Source of the DNA: Aliiroseovarius crassostreae
GTDB taxonomy: Bacteria > Pseudomonadota > Alphaproteobacteria > Rhodobacterales > Rhodobacteraceae
NCBI RefSeq assembly: GCF_001307765.1
Contig: NZ_LKBA01000006.1
Span: 1 to 64,000 of the forward strand
Length of the DNA stretch: 64,000 nt
Direction of reading: 5' to 3'
The position numbers and the translations under genes are program-made. The notes under the pieces are model-generated. The model was given only the letters and a program-made list of their open reading frames with translations. It did not search any database and was not told where the DNA came from. Shown piece by piece: positions 25,910 to 34,514 of the stretch (position 1 is the first letter of the stretch; each line of letters begins with the position of its first letter).

Positions 25910-26419
25910 ATGCTAAAATTTCTCAAGCGATCATCGCAGAAGACCGATCCTGCGCCAGCGAAACCTCCTTCCGCCCCGCAGATGCCCACCCCGTTGCTGA
26001 CTGCGGAAATGATGCACCGCCTTATCCGCAACCTTGCGCGTGAGGGCCACTTTCAGGGTAGCTTTGCCATTTTCCCGGACTATCTCAGTGAAAAAACCGG
26101 GAAAGATCAGGAAAATGTGACCCATGCCAGTTTTCTGGCTGGTGGTCATCTAGATCCGACAAGGGTGGCCATCTCTTTTGCGGGCATCACCGGGCCGCAC
26201 CTTGCCAGCCTCGCAATCGACGTGGTGATGGACGATCTGTTTGAACTGATCCCCAAATGGCACAACAGCGATGAGGGCACGGTTTCAACCCGCCTGCCCT
26301 TTGGTCCGCCGGGGCATTGGATGCTGATCGACTGTGTCACCGAACCGGTTGATCCTTGGAGCACCGGGCAGATATGTGACGGGTCCACCCTTCGGATCTC
26401 GCTGGTCGAAGAAGGGTGA
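25910..26419 (+). CDS. Hypothetical protein
   Basis: A 169-residue soluble protein of no recognised family. Residues 1-28 are basic and Pro-rich. From about residue 30 it looks globular, with TAEMMHRLIRNLAREGHFQGSF, two aspartate-rich turns (VVMDDLFELIP) and an aromatic stretch GHWMLIDCVTEPVDPWS. There is no signal peptide or membrane segment. It is divergent from lon and convergent with tgt, so it stands alone in its own transcription unit. Start ATG 25910 is preceded by GGAGATTTCAGG. Confidence 0.7.
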   Translation: MLKFLKRSSQKTDPAPAKPPSAPQMPTPLLTAEMMHRLIRNLAREGHFQGSFAIFPDYLSEKTGKDQENVTHASFLAGGHLDPTRVAISFAGITGPHLASLAIDVVMDDLFELIPKWHNSDEGTVSTRLPFGPPGHWMLIDCVTEPVDPWSTGQICDGSTLRISLVEEG

Positions 26420-26450
26420 GCCGCCCGGAGCTGCGGCCCTCCGGACCTGC

Positions 26451-27683
<1,233 letters not shown>

Positions 27684-27799
27684 TCAGGCGGGTTTGATCT
27701 GCATCATGGGCAATTTCCGCACCCTGCGGCATTGGTCCTCTGGACCTCGGAGCATGTAATCCTTATATGTTCGCTCAGGAATAAAACGGGACTTTCCAG

Positions 27800-28165
27800 A
27801 TGACCATGGAATCGCAAGACCAGCTCGAAGGTGAGCCACTGATCAAACCCTCCTCAACCGAGCATCCGCTTTATGATGATGTGGTAGAGGCCTGCCGCAC
27901 GGTGTTCGACCCGGAGATCCCGGTCAATATCTATGACCTTGGCCTGATCTATACGATCGAGATCAACGCGCAGAACGAAGTGGATATCATCATGACCCTC
28001 ACCGCGCCGGGCTGCCCGGTGGCTGGTGACATGCCGGGCTGGATCATTGAGGCGATTGAACCGGTGGCAGGTGTGAAGCAGGTCAATGTGGACCTGACAT
28101 GGGAGCCGCCCTGGGGCATGGAGATGATGTCGGACGAGGCGCGTCTGGAGCTTGGCTTCATGTAA
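27800..28165 (+). CDS. sufT: SufT, MIP18-family Fe-S cluster assembly protein
   Basis: A 121-residue DUF59/MIP18 protein that assists maturation of Fe-S proteins. Family features include DDVVEACRTVFDPEIPVNIYDLGLIY, the conserved Cys in TLTAPGCPVAGDMP, and the C-terminal VDLTWEPPWGMEMMSDEAR. It stands apart from a suf operon. An A-type carrier lies 1.5 kb downstream. A clean terminator follows at 28188. Start ATG 27800; ATG 27806 is an equally close alternative. Confidence 0.93.
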   Translation: MTMESQDQLEGEPLIKPSSTEHPLYDDVVEACRTVFDPEIPVNIYDLGLIYTIEINAQNEVDIIMTLTAPGCPVAGDMPGWIIEAIEPVAGVKQVNVDLTWEPPWGMEMMSDEARLELGFM

Positions 28166-28187
28166 GCCCTCCCCCTCAAGAGATCCG

Positions 28188-28214
28188 AAGGCAGGCCCAG
28201 CGCCTGCCTTTTTT
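28188..28214 (+). terminator. Rho-independent terminator of sufT
   Basis: AAGGCAGGC (28188-28196) and GCCTGCCTT (28202-28210) pair around five bases and lead into TTTTTT. Confidence 0.9.
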
Positions 28215-28260
28215 GTTGCCCCGACAAGTTCGCAACTGCTTTCAGTTGCAATACATCAAA

Positions 28261-28315
28261 GCAAGCAAAATAACTTGCATTTGCCAAAAGCAAGCGATAT
28301 AACTTGCATATGCCA
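28261..28315 (+). promoter_or_regulatory. Twin operator-like repeats over a leaderless promoter of the satD-like gene
   Basis: Two 26-base direct repeats (28261-28286 and 28290-28315) match at 23 of 26 positions with a period of 29 bases. Each contains GCAAG-N8-CTTGC. Between and inside them lie TTGCAT (28275-28280), a 17-base spacer and TATAAC (28298-28303), which would place the transcription start at or next to the A of ATG 28310. The second repeat covers the start codon. The encoded HTH protein is the obvious candidate ligand of these sites (autoregulation). Confidence 0.65.
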
Positions 28316-28957
28316 CAGATTGCCGTCCTCACCGGAGATATCGTGAACTCCTCTGCCCTCTCTTCAGGAGAGCTGGACCGGGCAATTGAAACGCTCCAAC
28401 AGGCGGCAATGATGATTTCTGCATGGCCTCCACACGATACAAAGACAGCAACTGTTTTTGGGCGTCGCGGTGGGGACGGCTGGCAAACGACACTTTTTGC
28501 ACCTGGGCGTTCACTGAGGGCCGCGCTGTTCCTTCGCTCCTCACTTATGTCTGCGGGGGCATTTCAAACCCGCATCGTCGTAGCCGTCGGCGAAGGTGCT
28601 CTAAGCGACAAAGCAATGAACGACCCGAATTATGGCCATGGCCCGGCATTCACACATTCCGGGCGCTTGCTCGAAAAACTCCCCCGTAACAGCCTGATGC
28701 AACATGCGGATGGCGGGCCACTCTCTGCCGCCTATCTGCTGGCAGATCATATTTCGCGGGAATGGACACAGGCACAGGCCGCCACGATGGCCCTTGCCCT
28801 CGCGCCAACACGCCGAACACAGCAAGACATCGCCGAACACCTCGGCATTTCACGTCAGGCCGTGGCACAATCCCTGAAATCGGCAGGCTATACCGCCATA
28901 AACGCCGCGCTCGCGCTGATCGAAACAGCCCCACCCGAAAGACATCACGATGCTTGA
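28310..28957 (+). CDS. SatD-like protein with C-terminal helix-turn-helix
   Basis: A 215-residue protein that resembles the SatD family, named from a streptococcal secretion and acid tolerance locus. The start VLTGDIVNSS (D10) and RRGGDGWQTTL (54-59 region) are spaced like the metal-binding strand and hairpin of cyclase/GGDEF palm domains; this is my reading, not established. YGHGPAFTHSGRLLEK is another family-like motif. Residues 170-191 (QQDIAEHLGISRQAVAQSL) form a clear HTH. The start is fixed by the family N-terminus at ATG 28310. There is no Shine-Dalgarno sequence, in keeping with a leaderless message. It overlaps the DUF3307 gene by eight bases. Confidence 0.65.
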   Translation: MPQIAVLTGDIVNSSALSSGELDRAIETLQQAAMMISAWPPHDTKTATVFGRRGGDGWQTTLFAPGRSLRAALFLRSSLMSAGAFQTRIVVAVGEGALSDKAMNDPNYGHGPAFTHSGRLLEKLPRNSLMQHADGGPLSAAYLLADHISREWTQAQAATMALALAPTRRTQQDIAEHLGISRQAVAQSLKSAGYTAINAALALIETAPPERHHDA

Positions 28958-29657
28958 AACCTTCCTGGCCCTTCTCATCGCCCATCTGCTCGCCGACTTC
29001 GTGTTTCAGACCAACGCAATGGTGCGCGAGAAGCGGCGGCTGGATGTGTTTGCCTCACATATCGCGGTGGTCGGAGCGGCCAGTCTGTTTGCGCTGGGGG
29101 GCGATTGGCAGCCTGCGCTGGGGATCACCGTGGCCCATGCGATCATTGATACGCTCAAAACCTACGCCCTGCCGGCCCGGCAGGGCGCACGGCTTTGGGC
29201 CTTTCTTACGGATCAGATCGCGCATCTGGCCACGATCTTCTGGGTGGCGCTCCTCTGGCCGCTTTCCTTCGTGCATGGGATCTGGGGCTTTGCCACGCCC
29301 TATATGGCGGGGCCAGCCATCCTAATCGCAGGCTTTCTGATTGCCACCTTCATGGGCGGGCCGATTGTGGGGGGCCTCATGCGTGGCTTCCCGCAAAGCT
29401 TTGCCATTCAGGGGTTGAAAAATGCAGGGCGCATGATTGGCCTGCTTGAGCGCATCTTCGTCTTTTTCCTGATCCTGTTTGACAGCCCGATCGGCATCGG
29501 CTTCCTGCTCACCGCGAAATCGGTTCTGCGCTTCGACACTACCCGCAAGGGGCAACGGGCCTCTGAGTATGTGATTATCGGCACGCTTGCCTCATTTGGA
29601 TGGGCGATGGGGGTGGCTTTCCTCACAAAAGAGGCATTGGCGCTTCTCCCCCCTTGA
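28950..29657 (+). CDS. DUF3307 membrane protein
   Basis: A 235-residue integral membrane protein with about six hydrophobic segments. The N-terminal part FLALLIAHLLADFVFQTNAM is the DUF3307 signature, followed by ITVAHAIIDTLKTYAL. Function is unknown. DUF3307 proteins are often encoded beside SatD-like proteins, as here, where the two genes overlap by eight bases and must be cotranslated. The conserved polar residues inside membrane segments (His, Asp, Gln) would suit transport or catalysis in the membrane, but nothing proves it. Confidence 0.85.
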   Translation: MLETFLALLIAHLLADFVFQTNAMVREKRRLDVFASHIAVVGAASLFALGGDWQPALGITVAHAIIDTLKTYALPARQGARLWAFLTDQIAHLATIFWVALLWPLSFVHGIWGFATPYMAGPAILIAGFLIATFMGGPIVGGLMRGFPQSFAIQGLKNAGRMIGLLERIFVFFLILFDSPIGIGFLLTAKSVLRFDTTRKGQRASEYVIIGTLASFGWAMGVAFLTKEALALLPP

Positions 29658-29719
29658 GACATTCCGAATAACACCCTAAATTTGTCAGGCTCATCAGATT
29701 GGGCACAAAGGAGCACAAC

Positions 29720-30115
29720 ATGTTCGGCATCCCCGGCAAACAGGCCCTGACCATGACGGATCGGGCCGCTAAGCAGATCTCCAAACTGATGGAGAAAGAA
29801 GGCCATACCGGTCTGCGCATCGGCCTGAAAAAGGGTGGCTGTGCGGGGATGGAATACACGATGGACTATGTGGATCAGGCCGATCCCCATGATGAGGTGG
29901 TCGAACATAACGGTGCGCGTATCCTCATTGCCCCCACCGCACAGATGTTCCTGTTCGGCACCGAGATCGACTATGAAACCGGTCTTCTGGAAAGCGGCTT
30001 CAAGTTCAACAACCCCAATGTGGACGAGGCCTGTGGCTGCGGGGAATCGGTGACGTTCAAAAGCGTCGAAGAACTGACCGAAGCCTTCCCGAACGGGGTG
30101 CCGAAGCTGAGTTGA
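29720..30115 (+). CDS. A-type Fe-S carrier (SufA/IscA family)
   Basis: A 131-residue protein with a short N-terminal extension and the A-type carrier fold. The three cluster-binding cysteines are C41 (GGCAGM), C105 and C107 (EACGCGES), the expected spacing. It passes Fe-S clusters to client proteins. Start ATG 29720 (MFGIPGKQAL) has AAAGGAG seven bases upstream. It is the second such protein in the window besides ErpA at 54571; the C-terminal tail VEELTEAFPNGVPKLS is longer than in ErpA and fits SufA-like alphaproteobacterial members. Confidence 0.92.
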   Translation: MFGIPGKQALTMTDRAAKQISKLMEKEGHTGLRIGLKKGGCAGMEYTMDYVDQADPHDEVVEHNGARILIAPTAQMFLFGTEIDYETGLLESGFKFNNPNVDEACGCGESVTFKSVEELTEAFPNGVPKLS

Positions 30116-30165
30116 GACCCTACCAAGTAAATTTCCTATTTTGATTAAACAATGCGAATAGTTAA

Positions 30166-30870
30166 ATGCACGAGAGCTTAGACCCAAGACTAATGGCCAC
30201 CCTCTTGGGCGCTGGAATTTCTACGGCTACGGCCCTCATTGTTTTCACACTAAACCAGAAATCGGAACGCAAAAAACGCGACGAAGAAAGAAAGCGCTTG
30301 GAAGCTGGAAATGCTATTTCTGGCCACATCAAGCTCACCCAATGGGCCAACTTGCTCGCAAACATACAGAGCCACATCGACCGCTTTTATGAGGAAGCAA
30401 ACCAAGATGACCTGCAAGTCTACGAGCCGTGTCAAATCGTTGGGCCAACTGCGGGTCTCTTCCTGGAACCGGAGAGACTGAAAGCGGAGGAATTCGCTTT
30501 CCTCATATCCGAAAAAGAGAGTGAGCTTATTAGCAATATGCTTTTGGTGGAAGCGCGTGCCAGCAACACGCACCACTTGCTGAATGAATATTCAAAACAG
30601 CGTTTAGCATTCGAGGAATGGTTAGAGAGCCTGCCGGGATTTAAAAGAGAGCTTGTTGGTCGCATATCTAAAGAAAGCATTCCCATTGAACATAAGACAA
30701 ATTGGGACCTTCGCATTGCTCAGCTAAATGTGATCTTGGGCAACATAATTGCAAACATAAAAGCCGACATCTTGTTAGCAGAAAACACCACAAATGAATT
30801 CGCCCGTATTGCGCACCATAGATTTGACGACAATTTTCCAGAAATAACTTTGAATTCGGAGCCCTCCTGA
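30166..30870 (+). CDS. Hypothetical membrane-anchored protein, A+T-rich gene
   Basis: A 234-residue protein of no family I recognise. One membrane segment (about 8-29, LMATLLGAGISTATALIVFTL) is followed by a strongly charged stretch (30-48, Lys/Arg/Glu) and a mainly helical soluble domain of about 180 residues, presumably cytoplasmic. The gene is visibly richer in A+T than its neighbours and uses codons such as TTA, ATA and AAA that are rare around it, which suggests horizontal transfer. The leader is also A+T-rich. It sits alone between two housekeeping genes. Similar layouts occur in single-gene phage-defence proteins, but there is no motif to support that. Confidence 0.8.
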   Translation: MHESLDPRLMATLLGAGISTATALIVFTLNQKSERKKRDEERKRLEAGNAISGHIKLTQWANLLANIQSHIDRFYEEANQDDLQVYEPCQIVGPTAGLFLEPERLKAEEFAFLISEKESELISNMLLVEARASNTHHLLNEYSKQRLAFEEWLESLPGFKRELVGRISKESIPIEHKTNWDLRIAQLNVILGNIIANIKADILLAENTTNEFARIAHHRFDDNFPEITLNSEPS

Positions 30871-30946
30871 TCTCGCGCCTTAATGCCCCCTTGACGCCCC
30901 CTGCCCCAGCCCTGAAAACGGGGCAAACAGTATTGGAGGATCCGCG

Positions 30947-31693
30947 ATGCGGCGTAAATTGGTAGCAGGCAATTGGAAGATGAACGGGCTGGGAAGCAAC
31001 CTGGCAGAATTGGAAAAGCTGTCGGCGCATCATGCCGCCCCCTCCTGCGAGGTGCTGGTCTGCCCGCCCGCCACGCTGATCTCTCGCGCCCGTGACACGG
31101 CGGGCAGCCAGATTGCCATTGGCGGTCAGGATTGTCATGCGGCCACCTCGGGCGCGCATACCGGTGACATCTCTGCCGAGATGCTGAAAGACGCAGGCGC
31201 CAGCCATGTGATCCTTGGCCATTACGAGCGTCGAGAGAACCACAACGAAAGTGACACGGATGTGCGCAAGAAAGCCTCTGCGGCGATTGCAGCGGGCCTC
31301 AAGGTTGTGATCTGTGTCGGCGAAAGCCTCGACGAACGCGAAGCAAACAACACGCTTGATATCATTGGCGGGCAATTGGCGGGATCGATCCCTGATGAAG
31401 TGACCGGCGAAAATCTCATCGTGGCCTATGAAGCGATCTGGGCGATTGGCACCGGCAAAGTGCCGACGCTGGACCAGATCGGCGAAGTGCATGATTTCAT
31501 TCGCTCCCGCCTGGAGCGGCGCTTTGGCGAAGGCGTGGGCCGTTCGGCCCGCCTGCTCTATGGCGGTTCCGTCAAGCCGGACAACGCGGGTGAGATTTTT
31601 GCCGTCTCGAATGTGGACGGTGCCTTGGTCGGCGGGGCCAGCCTGAAAGCTGATGATTTCTCGGCAATCATATCTGCCTTGGAAAACGCCTGA
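30947..31693 (+). CDS. tpiA: Triosephosphate isomerase
   Basis: A 248-residue glycolytic enzyme interconverting dihydroxyacetone phosphate and glyceraldehyde 3-phosphate. Catalytic residues are seen as N9 and K11 (AGNWKMN), H92 and E162 (AYEAIWAIGTG), and the phosphate-binding YGGSVKPDN and GALVGGASL are intact. The usual GHSERR motif reads GHYERR (Tyr93 for Ser), an unusual change beside the catalytic His. ATG 30947 follows GGAGGATCCGCG. A strong terminator follows. Confidence 0.97.
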   Translation: MRRKLVAGNWKMNGLGSNLAELEKLSAHHAAPSCEVLVCPPATLISRARDTAGSQIAIGGQDCHAATSGAHTGDISAEMLKDAGASHVILGHYERRENHNESDTDVRKKASAAIAAGLKVVICVGESLDEREANNTLDIIGGQLAGSIPDEVTGENLIVAYEAIWAIGTGKVPTLDQIGEVHDFIRSRLERRFGEGVGRSARLLYGGSVKPDNAGEIFAVSNVDGALVGGASLKADDFSAIISALENA

Positions 31694-31706
31694 AGCATCA
31701 TGGAGT

Positions 31707-31733
31707 GAGGGGCTACGGCCCCTCTTTTCTTTT
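31707..31733 (+). terminator. Rho-independent terminator of tpiA
   Basis: GAGGGGC and GCCCCTC enclose a TACG tetraloop of the very stable UNCG class, followed by TTTTCTTTT. Confidence 0.92.
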
Positions 31734-31808
31734 GCCTGCCCGGAACACCAACTGAAGCCCCACAAAAGAACAGGCGACACGACAGATACAGGGAAACGGA
31801 AGCTCGAC

Positions 31809-33206
31809 ATGAACCACGACGATCTGGTCACCTGGTCCACAAAAGCCGCCGAATGGGCGCGCGACTACCATCAGGGGCTGCGCGCGCGCCCGGTGCGCCC
31901 GGACATCACGCCCGGCGCTTTTCTGGCACAAATCAACGCACCGGTGCCGGAAACCCCCGAACCGATCGAAACGATTTTTGACGATTTCACCCGGTTGGTG
32001 CCGGACGCGATGACCCATTGGCAGCACCCGCGCTTTTTCGCCTATTTCCCAGCCAATGCGGCCCCTGCGTCGATGCTGGCAGAGCAACTGGCCAATGCCA
32101 TGGCCTGTCAGGCGATGCTCTGGCAGACCGCCCCGGCCGCAAATGAGATGGAGGAGCTGGTGATCCGCTGGCTGCGCGACGGCATGGGGCTGCCCGAGGC
32201 GTTCACCGGCACCATTCACGACAGCGCCACCACCGCCACCTTTTGCGCCGTCACCACGATGCGTGAACTTGCCCTTGGTCATGAGGGCGTAAGCAAAGGG
32301 CTGGCCGGTGGCCCGACCCTGCGCATCTATGCCAGCGCCCAGACCCATTCGAGCGTCGACAAGGCGGTGCGCCTGTGCGGCATCGGGCAGGATAACCTTG
32401 TCAAGGTGCCCACCCTGCCCGACCACGCCACCTGGTCGATGGACCCGGTGGCGCTTGATGCCCTTATTCGCGCCGACCGTGACGCGGGCCGAAAACCGGC
32501 AGGCGTCGTGCTTTGTGTCGGGGGCACCTCGATCGGGGCCTGCGACCTGGTGGGCGACTGTATCAAGGTCGCGCATGCCCATGGCCTCACCGTGCATGTG
32601 GATGCGGCCTGGGCGGGATCCGCGATGATCTGCGAAGAATTCCGCACGCTTTGGGCGGGGATCAACGCCGCCGACAGCATTGTCTTCAACCCGCATAAAT
32701 GGCTGGGCGCGCAGTTCGATTGCGCAATCCAGTTTCTGCGGGACCCCGCCCCCCAGATCGGGGCAATGGGGCTGAGACCCGATTACCTGAAAACGCAGGG
32801 AACGGATGAGGTCGTCAATTACAATGAATGGACCCTGCCGCTTGGCCGCCGCTTCCGCGCCCTGAAGATCTGGTTCCTGTTGCGCGCCGAGGGCCTGACA
32901 GGTCTGCGCGACCGCATTCGCAACCACGTCACCTGGGCAAAAGAAGCCGCGGAGGCCATCGCCAAACTGGACGGGTTCGAGATCACCACCCCGCCGATCC
33001 TCTCTTTGTTCACCTTCCAATACCAAGATGACGCCAAAACCGCAGCCCTTCTGGAGCAGGTGAATCGCGACGGGCGCATCTATCTGACCCAGACAAATCA
33101 TGAGGGGAAATTTGTCATTCGTGTGCAGGTCGGCCAGTTCGATTGCCTGCGGGAGGATGTGATGATGGTGCCGAAAGTGCTCTCGGAACTTGCAATCGAC
33201 CTCTAA
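31809..33206 (+). CDS. Pyridoxal-dependent decarboxylase, aromatic amino acid type
   Basis: A 465-residue PLP enzyme of group II decarboxylases (DDC family). The N-terminal THWQHPRFFAYFPANAAPASML, the central HVDAAWAGSAMICEEFR and the PLP-lysine motif FNPHKWLGAQFDC are diagnostic. It should decarboxylate an aromatic L-amino acid (tyrosine, DOPA or tryptophan) to the amine in the cytosol. The substrate cannot be told from the sequence. It stands alone; no transporter or amine oxidase is adjacent. Confidence 0.9.
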   Translation: MNHDDLVTWSTKAAEWARDYHQGLRARPVRPDITPGAFLAQINAPVPETPEPIETIFDDFTRLVPDAMTHWQHPRFFAYFPANAAPASMLAEQLANAMACQAMLWQTAPAANEMEELVIRWLRDGMGLPEAFTGTIHDSATTATFCAVTTMRELALGHEGVSKGLAGGPTLRIYASAQTHSSVDKAVRLCGIGQDNLVKVPTLPDHATWSMDPVALDALIRADRDAGRKPAGVVLCVGGTSIGACDLVGDCIKVAHAHGLTVHVDAAWAGSAMICEEFRTLWAGINAADSIVFNPHKWLGAQFDCAIQFLRDPAPQIGAMGLRPDYLKTQGTDEVVNYNEWTLPLGRRFRALKIWFLLRAEGLTGLRDRIRNHVTWAKEAAEAIAKLDGFEITTPPILSLFTFQYQDDAKTAALLEQVNRDGRIYLTQTNHEGKFVIRVQVGQFDCLREDVMMVPKVLSELAIDL

Positions 33207-33611
33207 GGCAAGGAAATCTTTACATGTTCATGAAATCCTGATGATCAGAACAGGTCATCAGGCGCAGGCGGGACTGTTTCCGGCATCCTGACAATGAGTT
33301 GATCAGGTTTGACCACAAATCGCCTCGATTTTGCGCTAACATGAAAGGACCGGTCCCAAGGCGATAGGCCTTCATGTCCGACATTGCACAGAAAGTCACA
33401 TCCAGAAGGATCCCGAACTCATGGCATTGAACCGTGCGTCAGGCACGGATCACGGACATTACAGGTCACGTCGCCCTGCACGAGATTGTTTGTGGGCGTG
33501 TTGCCGAGCAGCTTTTTGCAAACCCTTCGACACCCCGCATGAGCAGCATTTAAAGCGTTTCGACTTTACGCTGAAACAGGGAAAAGTCGAAACGCCGCAA
33601 GGGGTAGCGAT
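33207..33611. other. Intergenic region with hairpins before the hemolysin III gene
   Basis: This 405-base stretch has no credible gene. A short hairpin, CCTGATGA/TCATCAGG at 33237-33262, follows the decarboxylase stop without a T-run. The right part holds the palindromic element at 33552-33595, ending 16 bases before the next start codon. Confidence 0.6.
33552..33609 (+). repeat. GCGTTTCG palindromic element, copy B
   Basis: GCGTTTCGACTTT (33555-33567) and AAAGTCGAAACGC (33583-33595) are perfectly inverted 13-base arms around a tip with CTGAAACAG. The 3' flank CGCAAGGGGTA is shared with copy A and supplies the Shine-Dalgarno-like AAGGGG of the hemolysin III gene that starts at 33612. The position suggests that folding could hide or expose that site. 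Confidence 0.8.
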
Positions 33612-34253
33612 ATGGAGTTTGGAGAAGAATTCACATTTCAGGAATATGTCGCCGATGGTGTCGTGCACGGGGTGGGGGTGATTGCCGCCCTTGCTGGCGC
33701 CACCGGGTTGATCATCTGGGCGGCCCATGCGGGGCCAATGGGGCATTTGCCGCTGGTGGCCATCTACGCAGCCGGATTGCTGGCCACGTTCCTGCTTTCA
33801 GCTGCCTATAACATGACCCTTCACCGCGAAGCCCGCGCCGTGCTGCGCCGCTTTGATCACGCAGCGATCTTCTTGATGATCGCCTGCTCCTACACCCCGC
33901 TTGCTCTGATTGGCATTGGCGGCACCAACGGGGTGGCGCTGATGCTGGCAGTCTGGACCATCGCCGTGATCGGCATCACCCTGAAACTGTTCTTTTTTGG
34001 CCGGTTTGAACGGTTTACCTTTCAACTCATGCTGATGCAGGGCTGGCTTGCCGTTCTGGCCATAGGCCCGTTGATCGCCTCTTTCAGCCTTGGCGTCCTG
34101 ATCCTGCTGGTCGGCGGCGGTGTGCTGTTCACATTGGGCACGCTGTTTCACCTGCGCGATCACCTGCCTTTCAACCGCGCCATCTGGCACGGGCATGTGC
34201 TGATCGCCGCCGGGATGCATTATGTGGCCATGTTCATGATCTTGCGGGGATAA
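33612..34253 (+). CDS. Hemolysin III / PAQR family membrane protein
   Basis: A 213-residue integral membrane protein with about seven membrane segments. PAQR/HlyIII motifs are seen: FTFQEYVADGVVHGVGV at the start, LSAAYNMTLHREARAVLRRFDHAAIFLMIACSY in the middle (conserved Asp and Ser) and HGHVLIAAGMHY near the end, giving the zinc-type His residues. Members have been linked to haemolysis and to lipid sensing or ceramidase-like activity, but the natural role here is not clear. Confidence 0.92.
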   Translation: MEFGEEFTFQEYVADGVVHGVGVIAALAGATGLIIWAAHAGPMGHLPLVAIYAAGLLATFLLSAAYNMTLHREARAVLRRFDHAAIFLMIACSYTPLALIGIGGTNGVALMLAVWTIAVIGITLKLFFFGRFERFTFQLMLMQGWLAVLAIGPLIASFSLGVLILLVGGGVLFTLGTLFHLRDHLPFNRAIWHGHVLIAAGMHYVAMFMILRG

Positions 34254-34360
34254 TCGTTACATTCCGTCGTGACAGCGTCCAATTGCGACATGCAATTATG
34301 ACGCAAACGGAAAAGAATCACGTTCTGCACTCGTTTCTTATTGGAAACAGGGAGGACGAA

Positions 34361-34453
34361 ATGGACAGCTTTAACTGGCTCATTTCCATTGTGGTTAGGA
34401 CCATTGGCGCCGAACGGGGCCGGGCCGCACGTGGGCGACCGGGTGGCAGCTGA
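34361..34453 (+). CDS. Small ORF (30 codons), possible leader peptide of the mttB-like gene
   Basis: ATG 34361 is preceded by GGGAGGACGAA, a strong Shine-Dalgarno site. The first half is hydrophobic/aromatic (MDSFNWLISIVVRTIG) and the second is rich in Gly and Arg (RGRAARGRPGGS). The stop TGA (34451-34453) lies at the base of a nested hairpin (34441-34494) that precedes the methyltransferase gene. A translating ribosome would block the outer stem. The arrangement looks like a leader-peptide attenuator, but a simple small protein is possible too. Confidence 0.5.
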   Translation: MDSFNWLISIVVRTIGAERGRAARGRPGGS

Positions 34454-34494
34454 GCACGGGCCGCGATTTGCCCCGTGGCTTTGGCATTCCACCC
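34441..34494 (+). promoter_or_regulatory. Nested hairpin leader upstream of the mttB-like gene
   Basis: The outer stem GGGTGG (34441-34446)/CCACCC (34489-34494) encloses an inner stem AGCACGGG (34453-34460)/CCCGTGGCT (34472-34480) with one bulged base. It overlaps the end of the small ORF and ends about 20 bases before the methyltransferase start. Confidence 0.5.
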
Positions 34495-34514
34495 CAAGAT
34501 ACACTCTCTGATAA

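Noticed and set aside
33421-33681. Plus-strand open frame of 86 codons before hemolysin III
   Set aside because: It runs through a palindromic repeat and into the real gene in another frame; composition is not protein-like.
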